NCBI GenBank assembly: GCA_031553535.1
Contig: JAVBLM010000035.1
Span: forward strand, 15,342 to 79,341
DNA length: 64,000 nt
Direction of reading: 5' to 3'
From: JAIROC01 sp031553535
GTDB taxonomy: Bacteria; Bacteroidota; Bacteroidia; Bacteroidales; WCHB1-69
Part shown: positions 9,812 through 16,996 of the stretch, piece after piece
How positions within the stretch are numbered: the first letter of the stretch is position 1
How the letters are laid out: each line of letters opens with the position of its first letter
Made by a program: the position numbers and the translations under genes
The notes under the pieces: generated by a model
Told to the model about the DNA's origin: nothing
Database searches by the model: none
Seen by the model: only the letters and a program-made list of their open reading frames with translations

Positions 9812-10501
9812 TTATTTTTCAAAACAGTATCCGTATCCTAAGCGGGTGACAATGTGTTTGTCATAAGGGATTATTTTTTTTCGCAAACGGGTAATATGAA
9901 CATCAACAGTCCTGTCGGTAACAAAAACATCATCATTCCAGACTTTCTCTAATAAATCTTCCCGGGAAAAAACTTTATTAGGATTTTGTATCAACAACTG
10001 TAGTATCTCAAATTCTTTTTTTGTGAGCGGAATATCTTTTCCTTGTATGCTGACTTTTTTACTAATGGTATCCAAGATAAGACCTTCATATTGAAGAGTG
10101 CTTTCTTTTGCCGTTTTGTCTGCATTTTGACTGCTTCTCCGCAAAACTGTTTTTACCCTTGCAATAACTTCCTTAACGGAAAAAGGTTTGGAAATGTAAT
10201 CGTCCGCTCCTATGTCAAGGCCCTTAAGAGTGTCTTCTTCCGTATCCTTGGCTGTGCAGAATATAATAGGTATATTGGCGGTTGTCCTGCTTTTTTTGAG
10301 GATGGAAGCCATTTGAAAGCCGGAAATGTCACCCATCATAATATCCAATAATAGTAAATCATAATCTGCAATGTTCATTGTTAAAGCTTCTTCTGCCGAA
10401 TTTGCCGTATCTACAGAGTAACCGGCTTGAGTAAGATTAAATTTCAGGATCTCACATAGGCTTTCTTCATCATCAACTACTAAAATGCGTGCTTGTTCCA
10501 T
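9812..10501 (-). CDS. OmpR/PhoB-family response regulator
   Basis: 229 residues. The receiver domain has the acidic pair D10-D11, phospho-acceptor D53 (LLLLDIMM) and the conserved Lys in SKPFS. A C-terminal winged helix follows, with LTKKEFEILQLL and the recognition region DRTVDVHITRLRKKI. I chose the ATG at 10501 (MEQARILVVDDEE). An in-frame ATG eight codons upstream lies inside the promoter's -7 element and would be untranscribed. It is the first gene of an operon with the sensor kinase. It probably binds promoters as a dimer once phosphorylated. Targets cannot be told from this window. Confidence 0.95.
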   Translation of the reverse strand: MEQARILVVDDEESLCEILKFNLTQAGYSVDTANSAEEALTMNIADYDLLLLDIMMGDISGFQMASILKKSRTTANIPIIFCTAKDTEEDTLKGLDIGADDYISKPFSVKEVIARVKTVLRRSSQNADKTAKESTLQYEGLILDTISKKVSIQGKDIPLTKKEFEILQLLIQNPNKVFSREDLLEKVWNDDVFVTDRTVDVHITRLRKKIIPYDKHIVTRLGYGYCFEK

Positions 10502-10522
10502 GTCTTGTTTCTTTACTTTATA

Positions 10523-10530
10523 CAAAAGTA
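10523..10530 (-). promoter_or_regulatory. -7 promoter element of the two-component operon
   Basis: Minus strand TACTTTTG. It predicts transcription from about 10518 and a 17-base leader, which fixes the response regulator start at 10501. Confidence 0.6.
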
Positions 10531-10608
10531 GTTAATTTTTATTACGTTTTTGTTACAAAACAATCAAATCTATATTTAGTTTTATGAAGATTATTTATTT
10601 AAACTTAC

Positions 10609-10618
10609 TTACTAGTAA
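10609..10618. promoter_or_regulatory. Palindromic operator for the TetR regulator
   Basis: Perfect 10-bp palindrome TTACTAGTAA, 10 bases upstream of the -7 element of the TetR gene and thus inside its promoter. Its position and symmetry fit autorepression by a TetR dimer. It could also affect the divergent two-component promoter 80 bp away. Confidence 0.55.
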
Positions 10619-10628
10619 ATAAAAATTG

Positions 10629-10636
10629 TACTTTTG
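10629..10636 (+). promoter_or_regulatory. -7 promoter element of the TetR gene
   Basis: TACTTTTG, ending only four bases before the ATG at 10641. Transcription is therefore expected to begin at or next to the start codon (leaderless mRNA). Confidence 0.55.
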
Positions 10637-10640
10637 CATA

Positions 10641-11186
10641 ATGAAGAACACAAGGGGAGAAATAATACGTATTGCAGATGATTTGATTCGTACCAGAGGA
10701 TATAATGCATTTAGTTATACAGATATATCCAAACAGTTGAACATAAAAAATGCGGCAGTACATTATTATTTCCCTGCCAAGTCTGATTTGGGGACAGAAG
10801 TGATCCGGTTTCGAATATCCGATTTTCATCAAAGGGTTCAAAGTTGGGATACATTACCCTACGACCAGCAACTTGTGAACTGGATAACTTATCATCAGCA
10901 CAAAAAAGAGAATAAATGTGTTTGTATATTAGGCGCTTTGGCTCCGGTGTATGATACTTTACAGGAAAACATGCAGACGGAATTGGGCAGATTCTCCAAT
11001 ATAATACTGGAATGGTTAATAGATATTTTGGCAAAAGGGAAACAATCAGGAATATTTAATTACAAGGAATCTCCAAGGGCAAAAGCTTATTTGGTTCAGT
11101 CTTCATTATTGGCGGCATTACTTTTGAATAAAGTATTGGATGATGATGTTTTTCAAGCGATTCAAAATAGTATTTTAATGCAATAG
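10641..11186 (+). CDS. TetR/AcrR-family transcriptional regulator
   Basis: 181 residues. The N-terminal TetR helix-turn-helix is clear: TRGEIIRIADDLIRTRGYNAFSYTDI, then ISKQLNIKNAAVHYYFPAKSDL with the family's typical HYYF recognition-helix end. The C-terminal ligand/dimer domain (about residues 60-181) is all-helical and has no recognisable ligand motif. The start at 10641 is preferred over an upstream TTG because that TTG overlaps the promoter. A palindrome in its own promoter suggests autoregulation. The DUF1573 gene lies 50 bases downstream on the same strand and may be cotranscribed. Confidence 0.9.
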   Translation: MKNTRGEIIRIADDLIRTRGYNAFSYTDISKQLNIKNAAVHYYFPAKSDLGTEVIRFRISDFHQRVQSWDTLPYDQQLVNWITYHQHKKENKCVCILGALAPVYDTLQENMQTELGRFSNIILEWLIDILAKGKQSGIFNYKESPRAKAYLVQSSLLAALLLNKVLDDDVFQAIQNSILMQ

Positions 11187-11236
11187 AATTATATATAATA
11201 AAAAACAAATAAAATAAATAATTAAATAGAAAGGTC

Positions 11237-11692
11237 ATGAAAAAAATTAATGCGACAATTACAGTTTTTGCTCTAATATCCTTTTTGACAATGGGTGGAT
11301 TTAGCGCTATAGCACAGGATAATCAATCTTCCGAAGCCAAGAAAAATACAAATGGTCCCAAAATTACATTTGAGAACACAACCCATGATTATGGTACAAT
11401 TTATCAAGGGGATAATGGAGAATGTGAATTTGTATTTAAAAATACAGGTAAGGAGCCTTTGGTATTGAGTAATGTTCAGGGATGTTGTGGGGTTTCAGTT
11501 CTTGAGTGGACAAAAGATCCTGTGATGCCGAAAAAAACCGGCAGTATAAAACTGAGATATTATACAAGCAGGCCGGGAACAATCAACAGGGAGGTAACTG
11601 TTACATCAAATGATCCGGATAACTCCATAATCAAGATCAAATTGGTCGGAAAGATAGAGGCTAAACCGGCAGAAGATGCTACAGGAAATTAA
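11237..11692 (+). CDS. DUF1573 secreted protein
   Basis: 151 residues with a signal peptide (cleavage near AIAQ, residue 27), then a single DUF1573 domain of Ig/ASH-like fold. Signature segments are FENTTHDYGTIYQGD, FVFKNTGKEPLVLSNVQGCCG and TSNDPDNSIIKIKLVGK. Proteins of this family are abundant in Bacteroidota and are exported to the periplasm or surface; their function is not established. A strong terminator follows the gene. It could be in one transcript with the TetR gene, which would make it a candidate target or reporter of that regulator, but nothing else links them. Confidence 0.88.
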   Translation: MKKINATITVFALISFLTMGGFSAIAQDNQSSEAKKNTNGPKITFENTTHDYGTIYQGDNGECEFVFKNTGKEPLVLSNVQGCCGVSVLEWTKDPVMPKKTGSIKLRYYTSRPGTINREVTVTSNDPDNSIIKIKLVGKIEAKPAEDATGN

Positions 11693-11715
11693 TTTAAAGA
11701 ACAAAAACATAAAAT

Positions 11716-11753
11716 AAAACGAGGGCATCAAAAATTTTTGATGCCCTCGTTTT
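11716..11753. terminator. Strong intrinsic terminator
   Basis: Perfect 38-base palindrome (two 19-base arms, GC-rich core CGAGGGCATC) followed by TTTTATTTG. It ends the DUF1573 transcript. Confidence 0.92.
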
Positions 11754-11782
11754 ATTTGTATCCTTATTATTATACTTAATAC

Positions 11783-11919
11783 CAGAAGTTACGCAAGTTA
11801 TAAGAATAGTGGTTAGCCGTTAGTGGTGTGTTTTCATTTTTATTACTTTACCTGTTTTATCCTTCTACTTCCAGCCTTTTGCTTGCTACAATCGTTCCCT
11901 GTAACTTGTGTGACCTCTG
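11783..11919. repeat. MITE-like element, family B (AGAAGTTACGCAAGTTA ends)
   Basis: The 18-base end CAGAAGTTACGCAAGTTA pairs with an inverted copy at 11902-11919 (15 of 18 match). The interior has no ORF. The same end sequence occurs at the elements at 33.8 kb and 39.8 kb. Confidence 0.6.
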
Positions 11920-11925
11920 TTAATA

Positions 11926-13290
11926 TTATTTGGTAACCGATTTTATCCAATTGGAAATATCTTCCAGTACTTCCGGTGAAATTGTTTCTGCAATTGTACC
12001 ATATTCCGAAATAAGTCCTGTTTTAATATGTTGGAACAGATGATTCAGTTCAGGATATTTTTTCGTTGTAACTTTGCCAGGGAGCCATCTTTCAAAACTT
12101 TGAAGATTAACATCAGCTGGAACCTGTAAATCTTTTTCTCCATTAATTGCCAAGACAGAGCATTTTATTTTTTGCAGGTCTTTGGTTGGATCGTACTTCA
12201 GGATTGATTGCATTTCCGGTGAGGCCCCGAATACCAATTCACTTTTATACCAATTACGAACATCCGTATTATTTTTTGTTTTTTCAGGAATAATTTCGTC
12301 TATAAATTTATCAGGGAAATTAAACACCGAATCGGCTGAATGTTTTTCAATTAAAGTATGCATTTGAATAACCAATTCTTCATTTTTAGCAATATCTTTA
12401 TCAGAAATATGAGAAGCCTTGGCAATTGCATATCGTTGCAGTTTCATCAAACTATCGCCTTTGATAGCAACCCCCGCCATAGAGACAATAAAACGTATAT
12501 CGTTATTATTTGTAGCTGATATAATGGCAATAGAGCCGCCTTCGCTATGTCCGATCAATCCTATTTTTTCCGAATTGATTTCATTGCGTGTTTTTAAATA
12601 AGATACTGCGGCTAAGGCATCTGTGGAAAAATCCTGTATGGTGGAGGTATGGTAAACTCCTTTGGACTCTCCTACGCCTCTGTCATCATAACGTAAAACA
12701 GCAATTCCATTACGGGTGAGATAATCGGCCAGTACAGCAAAGGGGCGATGGTTAAAGACTTCTTCATCCCGGTTCTGCCCACCGCTTCCGCTAATTAACA
12801 CGGCAACGGGAAAATTAGTTCCTTCTTTGGGATAAGTAAAAGTTCCGGCTAGCGTTATATCAGCTTGTTTGTTTTCAAAGGAGATATCTTCCGAGTAATA
12901 AGGATAGGGAGGTTGCGGGTCTTGTGGTCGTTTCATATCTATATTTCCACGGGTCAAGACTAAAGGAAACGTATTCCCCATTTGTGTAAAAGTTCCTTCT
13001 ATGGAATTCTTCTTAACTTTGCCTTCAAATGCAGCAAATAGTTTTGTTATATTAATTGTCAGTTTCTTGCTTTTCAAAACCGTATTTGTCGTAGGAATGT
13101 CTTTTGCTCCTTGGTCGGGACTGTCTAATAAGGTTGAATAAATACCGTCTTTTTCTTCAATGTGAAAAACAATTCGTAATGTTGACGGGCCATAATCTAA
13201 TGTACCGTTCCATGTCCCTGTTATATTTTGAGAAAAAGTATTTGTTTGTATGAGTAACGCTGTGATAATTGTTATAAATATTTTATTCAT
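11926..13290 (-). CDS. Secreted alpha/beta hydrolase (serine esterase-like)
   Basis: 454 residues: a signal peptide (cleavage after NTFSQ), a beta-rich N-terminal domain of about 115 residues (NITGTWNGTLDYG...), then an alpha/beta-hydrolase fold. Visible are the oxyanion loop (ISGSGGQNRDE), the nucleophile elbow GHSEGG with Ser249, and a C-terminal catalytic His in LNHLFQH. This layout matches Bacteroidota serine hydrolases or aminopeptidases annotated as S9-like or dienelactone-hydrolase-like. The substrate is probably a small ester or peptide in the periplasm. It is the third gene of an operon, 24 bases after the Yip1-like gene. Fold and catalytic Ser are clear; substrate is unknown. Confidence 0.88.
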   Translation of the reverse strand: MNKIFITIITALLIQTNTFSQNITGTWNGTLDYGPSTLRIVFHIEEKDGIYSTLLDSPDQGAKDIPTTNTVLKSKKLTINITKLFAAFEGKVKKNSIEGTFTQMGNTFPLVLTRGNIDMKRPQDPQPPYPYYSEDISFENKQADITLAGTFTYPKEGTNFPVAVLISGSGGQNRDEEVFNHRPFAVLADYLTRNGIAVLRYDDRGVGESKGVYHTSTIQDFSTDALAAVSYLKTRNEINSEKIGLIGHSEGGSIAIISATNNNDIRFIVSMAGVAIKGDSLMKLQRYAIAKASHISDKDIAKNEELVIQMHTLIEKHSADSVFNFPDKFIDEIIPEKTKNNTDVRNWYKSELVFGASPEMQSILKYDPTKDLQKIKCSVLAINGEKDLQVPADVNLQSFERWLPGKVTTKKYPELNHLFQHIKTGLISEYGTIAETISPEVLEDISNWIKSVTK

Positions 13291-13314
13291 TATTATTTGA
13301 TTTTAGGATTATTA

Positions 13315-13881
13315 TTATAAGAGTTTATATACGGCAAGCATAGTAAATGCTTCCGATAGAACGAATATTAAAATAAACAGGAAAACGCTTTTTGGGCCTT
13401 TAATATTGGTTGATACTTTAAATGCATTGTATAATAATGCAACTCCCCAAACAAGAATGAGCATCATTATTAATCCCGCAATAGAAAATTGAATTATGGA
13501 GAATACGTCGGTTAATGTTCCCTCCAATATACTGTCGATTATTTGCGGTCTGACCAGAAAGCCGGCAAAAGCAGCAAGTAAAAAAGGATATCTGGATAAT
13601 GTCACAGTGCCCAGAATATCCTGGAATCGAACATTTTTAGCAGAGATCAAGGATATGAGATACATAATGATAATAGTGGCACAAAGTCCGATGGCTTGCA
13701 ATAAAAAAGCCATGGGTAAAGAGATATTGGGAATATGCTTTATTTGAACCCCAATAAAATAAGTATTGCTAAAGTGTCCGATAATGACCGTGGCACAGAC
13801 AATAATAATACCAATTCCAAATGCTTTCCATCCTGCAATCCACTCGAATGGATTGTATAATAACTTCCATTTATTTTCCAT
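13315..13881 (-). CDS. Yip1-like polytopic membrane protein
   Basis: 188 residues with five or six hydrophobic helices (KAFGIGIIIVCATVIIGHF, MAFLLQAIGLCATIIIMYLISL, YPFLLAAFAGFLV, IAGLIMMLILVWGVALLYNAF, VFLFILIFVLSEAFTMLAVY). The N-terminal MENKWKLLYNPFEW and the arrangement resemble Yip1/YIP1-family proteins found beside zinc-ribbon regulators in Bacteroidota. I start at 13881, where the ATG overlaps the end of the DUF2089 gene by 11 bases, indicating translational coupling. An earlier in-frame codon at 13908 lies deeper inside that gene. Function is unknown; it probably works with its operon partners at the inner membrane. Confidence 0.7.
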   Translation of the reverse strand: MENKWKLLYNPFEWIAGWKAFGIGIIIVCATVIIGHFSNTYFIGVQIKHIPNISLPMAFLLQAIGLCATIIIMYLISLISAKNVRFQDILGTVTLSRYPFLLAAFAGFLVRPQIIDSILEGTLTDVFSIIQFSIAGLIMMLILVWGVALLYNAFKVSTNIKGPKSVFLFILIFVLSEAFTMLAVYKLL

Positions 13882-14134
13882 AAGATTCAATTTTTTGTAT
13901 GATTTCATTTAATAAATTCCGTACTGTAGGATAGCTCAATTTTAATTGATTGGCCATTTCTTTAAGGCTTCCACTATGTTTAACAAAAGATAGAATAAAA
14001 TTTTGTTCTTCGATAGATAATAATGCTAGTGCCGGCAATTCATAATTCCCGGTGACTTCTGTCTGGCAGTTTTCGCATTTCAGACTTTTGACTTTTAGCT
14101 GTGATTTACAACTTGGACAATAACACGGTAACAT
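13871..14134 (-). CDS. DUF2089 zinc-ribbon / helix-turn-helix protein
   Basis: 87 residues. The N-terminal zinc ribbon has two Cys pairs (CYCPSC and CENC, residues 4-23). A helix-turn-helix follows (SGSLKEMANQLKLSYPTVRNLLNEII, about 53-78), as in DUF2089 proteins, which are small putative transcription factors. It leads a three-gene operon with a Yip1-like membrane protein and a secreted hydrolase, overlapping the former by 11 bases. It probably regulates this operon itself. A good -7 element lies about 20 bases upstream of the start. Confidence 0.85.
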   Translation of the reverse strand: MLPCYCPSCKSQLKVKSLKCENCQTEVTGNYELPALALLSIEEQNFILSFVKHSGSLKEMANQLKLSYPTVRNLLNEIIQKIESYGK

Positions 14135-14154
14135 GATTCTTTAATTTTATTGTG

Positions 14155-14162
14155 CAAAGATA
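14155..14162 (-). promoter_or_regulatory. -7 promoter element of the DUF2089 operon
   Basis: Minus strand TATCTTTG, a TAnnTTTG match, with a leader of about 16 bases. Confidence 0.55.
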
Positions 14163-14404
14163 AATAATATTTTTAATATTATTGATTATATTTTGAATAA
14201 TGTTTACTTTGTTTTTAAATATATTTGTTTTTTATTGACGTTAATTAATATAGATTCACTTCTAATAATAGATATAATCATTATTAAAACTTATCCTGCA
14301 ATGTGTTATTATGTTCCCTGTCGAACTTACAAAAGTCTTTCATCTTTTGACGAAACAACTATATAGTTGTTTGCAGTACTTTCTGATTGTTAAGAAACAA
14401 TTTC
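14163..14404. other. No gene; contains a 20-bp perfect palindrome
   Basis: AT-rich intergenic DNA. A 20-bp perfect palindrome (AAACAACTATATAGTTGTTT) lies at 14353-14372, just before the 43-bp tandem repeat. A diverged repeat unit may be present at 14373-14404. Confidence 0.6.
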
Positions 14405-14533
14405 GCAGCAGTGCATGATACTTTCTTCCGTATGAAGAAATCTCCTTGCAATGATGTTTAATACTTTCTACTATTTGAAGAAACCTTCTTGCAATGATGT
14501 TTAATACTTTCTGCTATTTGAAGAAACCTTCTT
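14405..14533. repeat. 43-bp tandem repeat, three units
   Basis: Units start at 14405, 14448 and 14491; units 2 and 3 differ by a single base in the CTTTCTrCTATTTGAAGAAAC core. A partial unit continues from 14534. It is not obviously related to the 42-bp arrays. No coding potential. Confidence 0.85.
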
Positions 14534-14772
14534 GCAATAGTGCAAGCATATTTCCTAAAAGGAAATATATAGCGAAAAATTCTATATGTTTCCATTCTAA
14601 TAAAGTAATACTGAAAAGCAACTGTTTTTGATATGAAAATCATCAACGGAGGGAATATTCTTCTAATGGTTAGAAGATAGAAATCAATAAACTACATGTA
14701 GACGAGTATGACAATCATATTTATTAGAAAATTCTCAATATTATCTTTTTTTATTGTCTGTTTTATGGCATG
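14534..14772. other. No gene seen
   Basis: Tail of the repeat, then AT-rich sequence downstream of the DsbA gene. A short hairpin-like TTTCCTaaaAGGAAA lies near 14550-14565. Confidence 0.5.
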
Positions 14773-15297
14773 TTAAATAGCCTTGTTTATAAAAGAATGT
14801 AGATGCTTTATAAAATCAGGACTCATCCAATTACCATTATATTGTTTTCCGTTAATGAAAAAGGCAGGTGTGCCTTGTACTCCGTTTTTGGTTCCAGATT
14901 CAAAATCATCTTGAATTTTCCGGAGATATTTTTTATCTTTAAAGTCTTTTTCAAATTTATCGATATCCAGATTGAGGTCTTTTGCATATTGCAACAAATA
15001 ATAGTCATCCAATGCATCTTGGTTATCGTATAAGGTATCGTGCATTTCCCAGAATTTGTTTTGTCCGCCTGCTATCTCTGCTGCCATTGCCGCATGTAAT
15101 GCATAAGGGTGCATATCGGTTAATGGAAAATTACGGAATATAAATTTTAAATTATCACCTAATTGTTTGTGTATCTCCTTTATTACGTAATGTGCGTTTT
15201 TGCAATAAGGACATTGGTAATCTGCATACTCTATTATTTCAACTGGAGCATCGAAAGGGCCTTGTACATGATCATTTTGTGTGATTTCTATATTCAT
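14773..15297 (-). CDS. DsbA-family thioredoxin-fold oxidoreductase, no signal peptide
   Basis: 174 residues with a DsbA-like thioredoxin fold. The active site is YADYQCPYCKNAHY, with Cys29 and Cys32. The cis-proline loop is QGTPAFFING (Pro144), and the helical insertion is between. There is no signal peptide or membrane segment, so the protein probably acts in the cytoplasm. It may be involved in stress-related disulfide chemistry, like other leaderless DsbA/FrnE-type proteins. It is monocistronic on the minus strand, upstream of no obvious partner, although a quinone-reductase-like NmrA protein lies next to it in the same orientation. Confidence 0.9.
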   Translation of the reverse strand: MNIEITQNDHVQGPFDAPVEIIEYADYQCPYCKNAHYVIKEIHKQLGDNLKFIFRNFPLTDMHPYALHAAMAAEIAGGQNKFWEMHDTLYDNQDALDDYYLLQYAKDLNLDIDKFEKDFKDKKYLRKIQDDFESGTKNGVQGTPAFFINGKQYNGNWMSPDFIKHLHSFINKAI

Positions 15298-15356
15298 TTT
15301 GTGTGATTTTTATATAAATAAAATAATTGTCGGTTTTTTTATAACTTAAATGATAT

Positions 15357-16229
15357 TTATGAATAGATATTATATAAATATTCTTTTACGGATTGAGGAG
15401 GCCTTCCCAAGAGCATTTCCAGATCTTTTGATATTTCTTCAAACTCTCCTGCTTTCATTGCTTCGGCAAATGAAATAATAGACTTTAGTGCTTCTTTCGA
15501 AGTTTCTGATGTTGAAAGTATATGCCGGTATGTTTTAATATCAGGATTTAGATATTTGATGTTTTTTCTGGTGATTTCGCTAAGAATAACTGCTATTCTG
15601 TAAAAGTCCACATTTTCAATATTACTAAAATGATAGATTTTGTTTTCATGCCCTTTTGTGGATAAAATGATAGCCGTTGCTTCTGCCATATCGTTTCGTG
15701 ATGCGAATGCAATTCTACCTTCACCTGCAGGTAGAAAAATACCGGCATTCAGAATGTTTTCTCCCATAAACATGGGCAATGTATCCGAATATAAATTGTT
15801 TCTCAATATGGTATAAGCCAATCCGCTATTAATGATAGCTTTTTCTGTGTTGATATGCGCCTTGGCAATTATGGCAATAGGAGAGGAGTCCGATTCATCT
15901 TTTCTGGCAAGACTTGTATATGTGATATGTTTTATTTTTGCTTCTTTAGCTGCTTTAATTACATTTTCTTGCTGTTTCTCCCTGTGATTAATATCATTTC
16001 CTGAGATTAATAAAAGTTGATCAACATCTTTAAATGCATTTATAAGGGAAGTGTAATTATCATAATCACCTTTTCTTAGGATTATACCTTTCTTTTCAAG
16101 ATATTCGGCTTTCGTTATATCTCTTACAAAAGCAACAATATGGTTAGGTCTTATATTCTTTTTAAGTAGAGTTTCGATGGTTTTTGTTCCAAAATGTCCT
16201 GTTGCCCCTGTAATTAAGATCATGATCAT
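15357..16229 (-). CDS. NmrA-like NAD(P)-binding reductase (QorB-like)
   Basis: 290 residues of the atypical short-chain dehydrogenase class. The N-terminal Rossmann motif is MILITGATGHFG, followed by YLEKKGIILRKGDYDNYTSL. Next come LLLISGNDINHREKQQENVIKAAKEA and YTILRNNLYSD, as in NmrA and E. coli QorB (YtfG) NAD(P)H:quinone oxidoreductases. Two in-frame ATGs lie six bases apart (16229 and 16223); the second begins directly at the first beta strand and is equally likely. It may protect against electrophilic quinones. The family is confident, the substrate inferred. A hairpin 32 bases upstream separates it from the previous gene. Confidence 0.82.
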   Translation of the reverse strand: MIMILITGATGHFGTKTIETLLKKNIRPNHIVAFVRDITKAEYLEKKGIILRKGDYDNYTSLINAFKDVDQLLLISGNDINHREKQQENVIKAAKEAKIKHITYTSLARKDESDSSPIAIIAKAHINTEKAIINSGLAYTILRNNLYSDTLPMFMGENILNAGIFLPAGEGRIAFASRNDMAEATAIILSTKGHENKIYHFSNIENVDFYRIAVILSEITRKNIKYLNPDIKTYRHILSTSETSKEALKSIISFAEAMKAGEFEEISKDLEMLLGRPPQSVKEYLYNIYS

Positions 16230-16261
16230 GAATTTTGATTAGCATTATTTAATAAACAAAA

Positions 16262-16291
16262 AATAGCATATCTTTGTTCTGATATGCTATT
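16262..16291 (-). terminator. Intrinsic terminator after the EXPERA gene
   Basis: 11-bp perfect stem (AATAGCATATC and complement) with an 8-base loop. On the minus strand it is followed by a U-rich run (TTTTTTGTTTATT). A lone family-A element end (GAACTTATCAAAAGTTGA) lies just upstream at 16346-16363. Confidence 0.7.
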
Positions 16292-16396
16292 CAAAATATG
16301 TGTCTTCAGATAATAAAAAACAGAAATCAATAATAACTAAATATAGAACTTATCAAAAGTTGATATTAATAGAAGAAGAATTATAGCAATGTGTTT

Positions 16397-16927
16397 TTAA
16401 AATTTTCGTGTAAATGGCATTGGCTTTCTCATTCGTATGAGTAATAATATTGGTATTAACACATAAGGCAGATTAAAGGAAAGAAATTTTACCGGATTAG
16501 GCGTTCTCCATTCGGGTTCGCCGAAGAATTCAACTCCAAAAACGATTATGCCGGTGATGGTAGCAATCATTGTCGCATATATTACTGACGGCAACTGAAT
16601 TTTATTCCAACCGCGAACAAGAGCAATCACCAGGATAAGATAAAAAGGCATATAGACAAAAGAGGAAAGTCCTGTCACAATGCGCATCCAAACGGGTGGA
16701 TTCTGGAAAAGAGGGTCTGTCCCATCTGCGTACCAATAATTTGCATTAACGATGAAATTCGATGAAGAACTGTTGAAATCGATTCCCAATGTGGGTACCA
16801 TGTCGGCAATCAATGAAGTAATAAAGAATATCGAGAAGATGATAATGAAAAAAATATCAATAGGCCGTTCCCGTAATGGTAAGTTTTTTGTGCATCCCAA
16901 TGACGCATTTGATTCAGTGTTTGTCAT
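16397..16927 (-). CDS. EXPERA-domain (TMEM97/EBP-like) membrane protein
   Basis: 176 residues with four hydrophobic helices (IFFIIIFSIFFITSLIADM, VTGLSSFVYMPFYLILVIALVRGW, VIYATMIATITGIIVFGVEFF, LSFNLPYVLIPILLLIRM). The order of motifs matches the EXPERA/DUF2781 family (TMEM97, emopamil-binding protein). These are RPIDIFFIIIFS at the start, a polar loop ending in NPPVWMRIVTGLSSFVYMPFY, ALVRGWNKIQLPSVIYATMIAT, and a final helix before a basic tail. In eukaryotes the fold binds sterols and sigma-2 ligands. A bacterial role is not known; sterol, hopanoid or lipid binding is a guess. It is a single gene with a terminator after it. Confidence 0.65.
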   Translation of the reverse strand: MTNTESNASLGCTKNLPLRERPIDIFFIIIFSIFFITSLIADMVPTLGIDFNSSSSNFIVNANYWYADGTDPLFQNPPVWMRIVTGLSSFVYMPFYLILVIALVRGWNKIQLPSVIYATMIATITGIIVFGVEFFGEPEWRTPNPVKFLSFNLPYVLIPILLLIRMRKPMPFTRKF

Positions 16928-16996
16928 AGCGTTTCTATTTGTTATAATTTTTGTTTGGTAAAGATTTCTGTTTAATCATTATATTATCGTATATTC

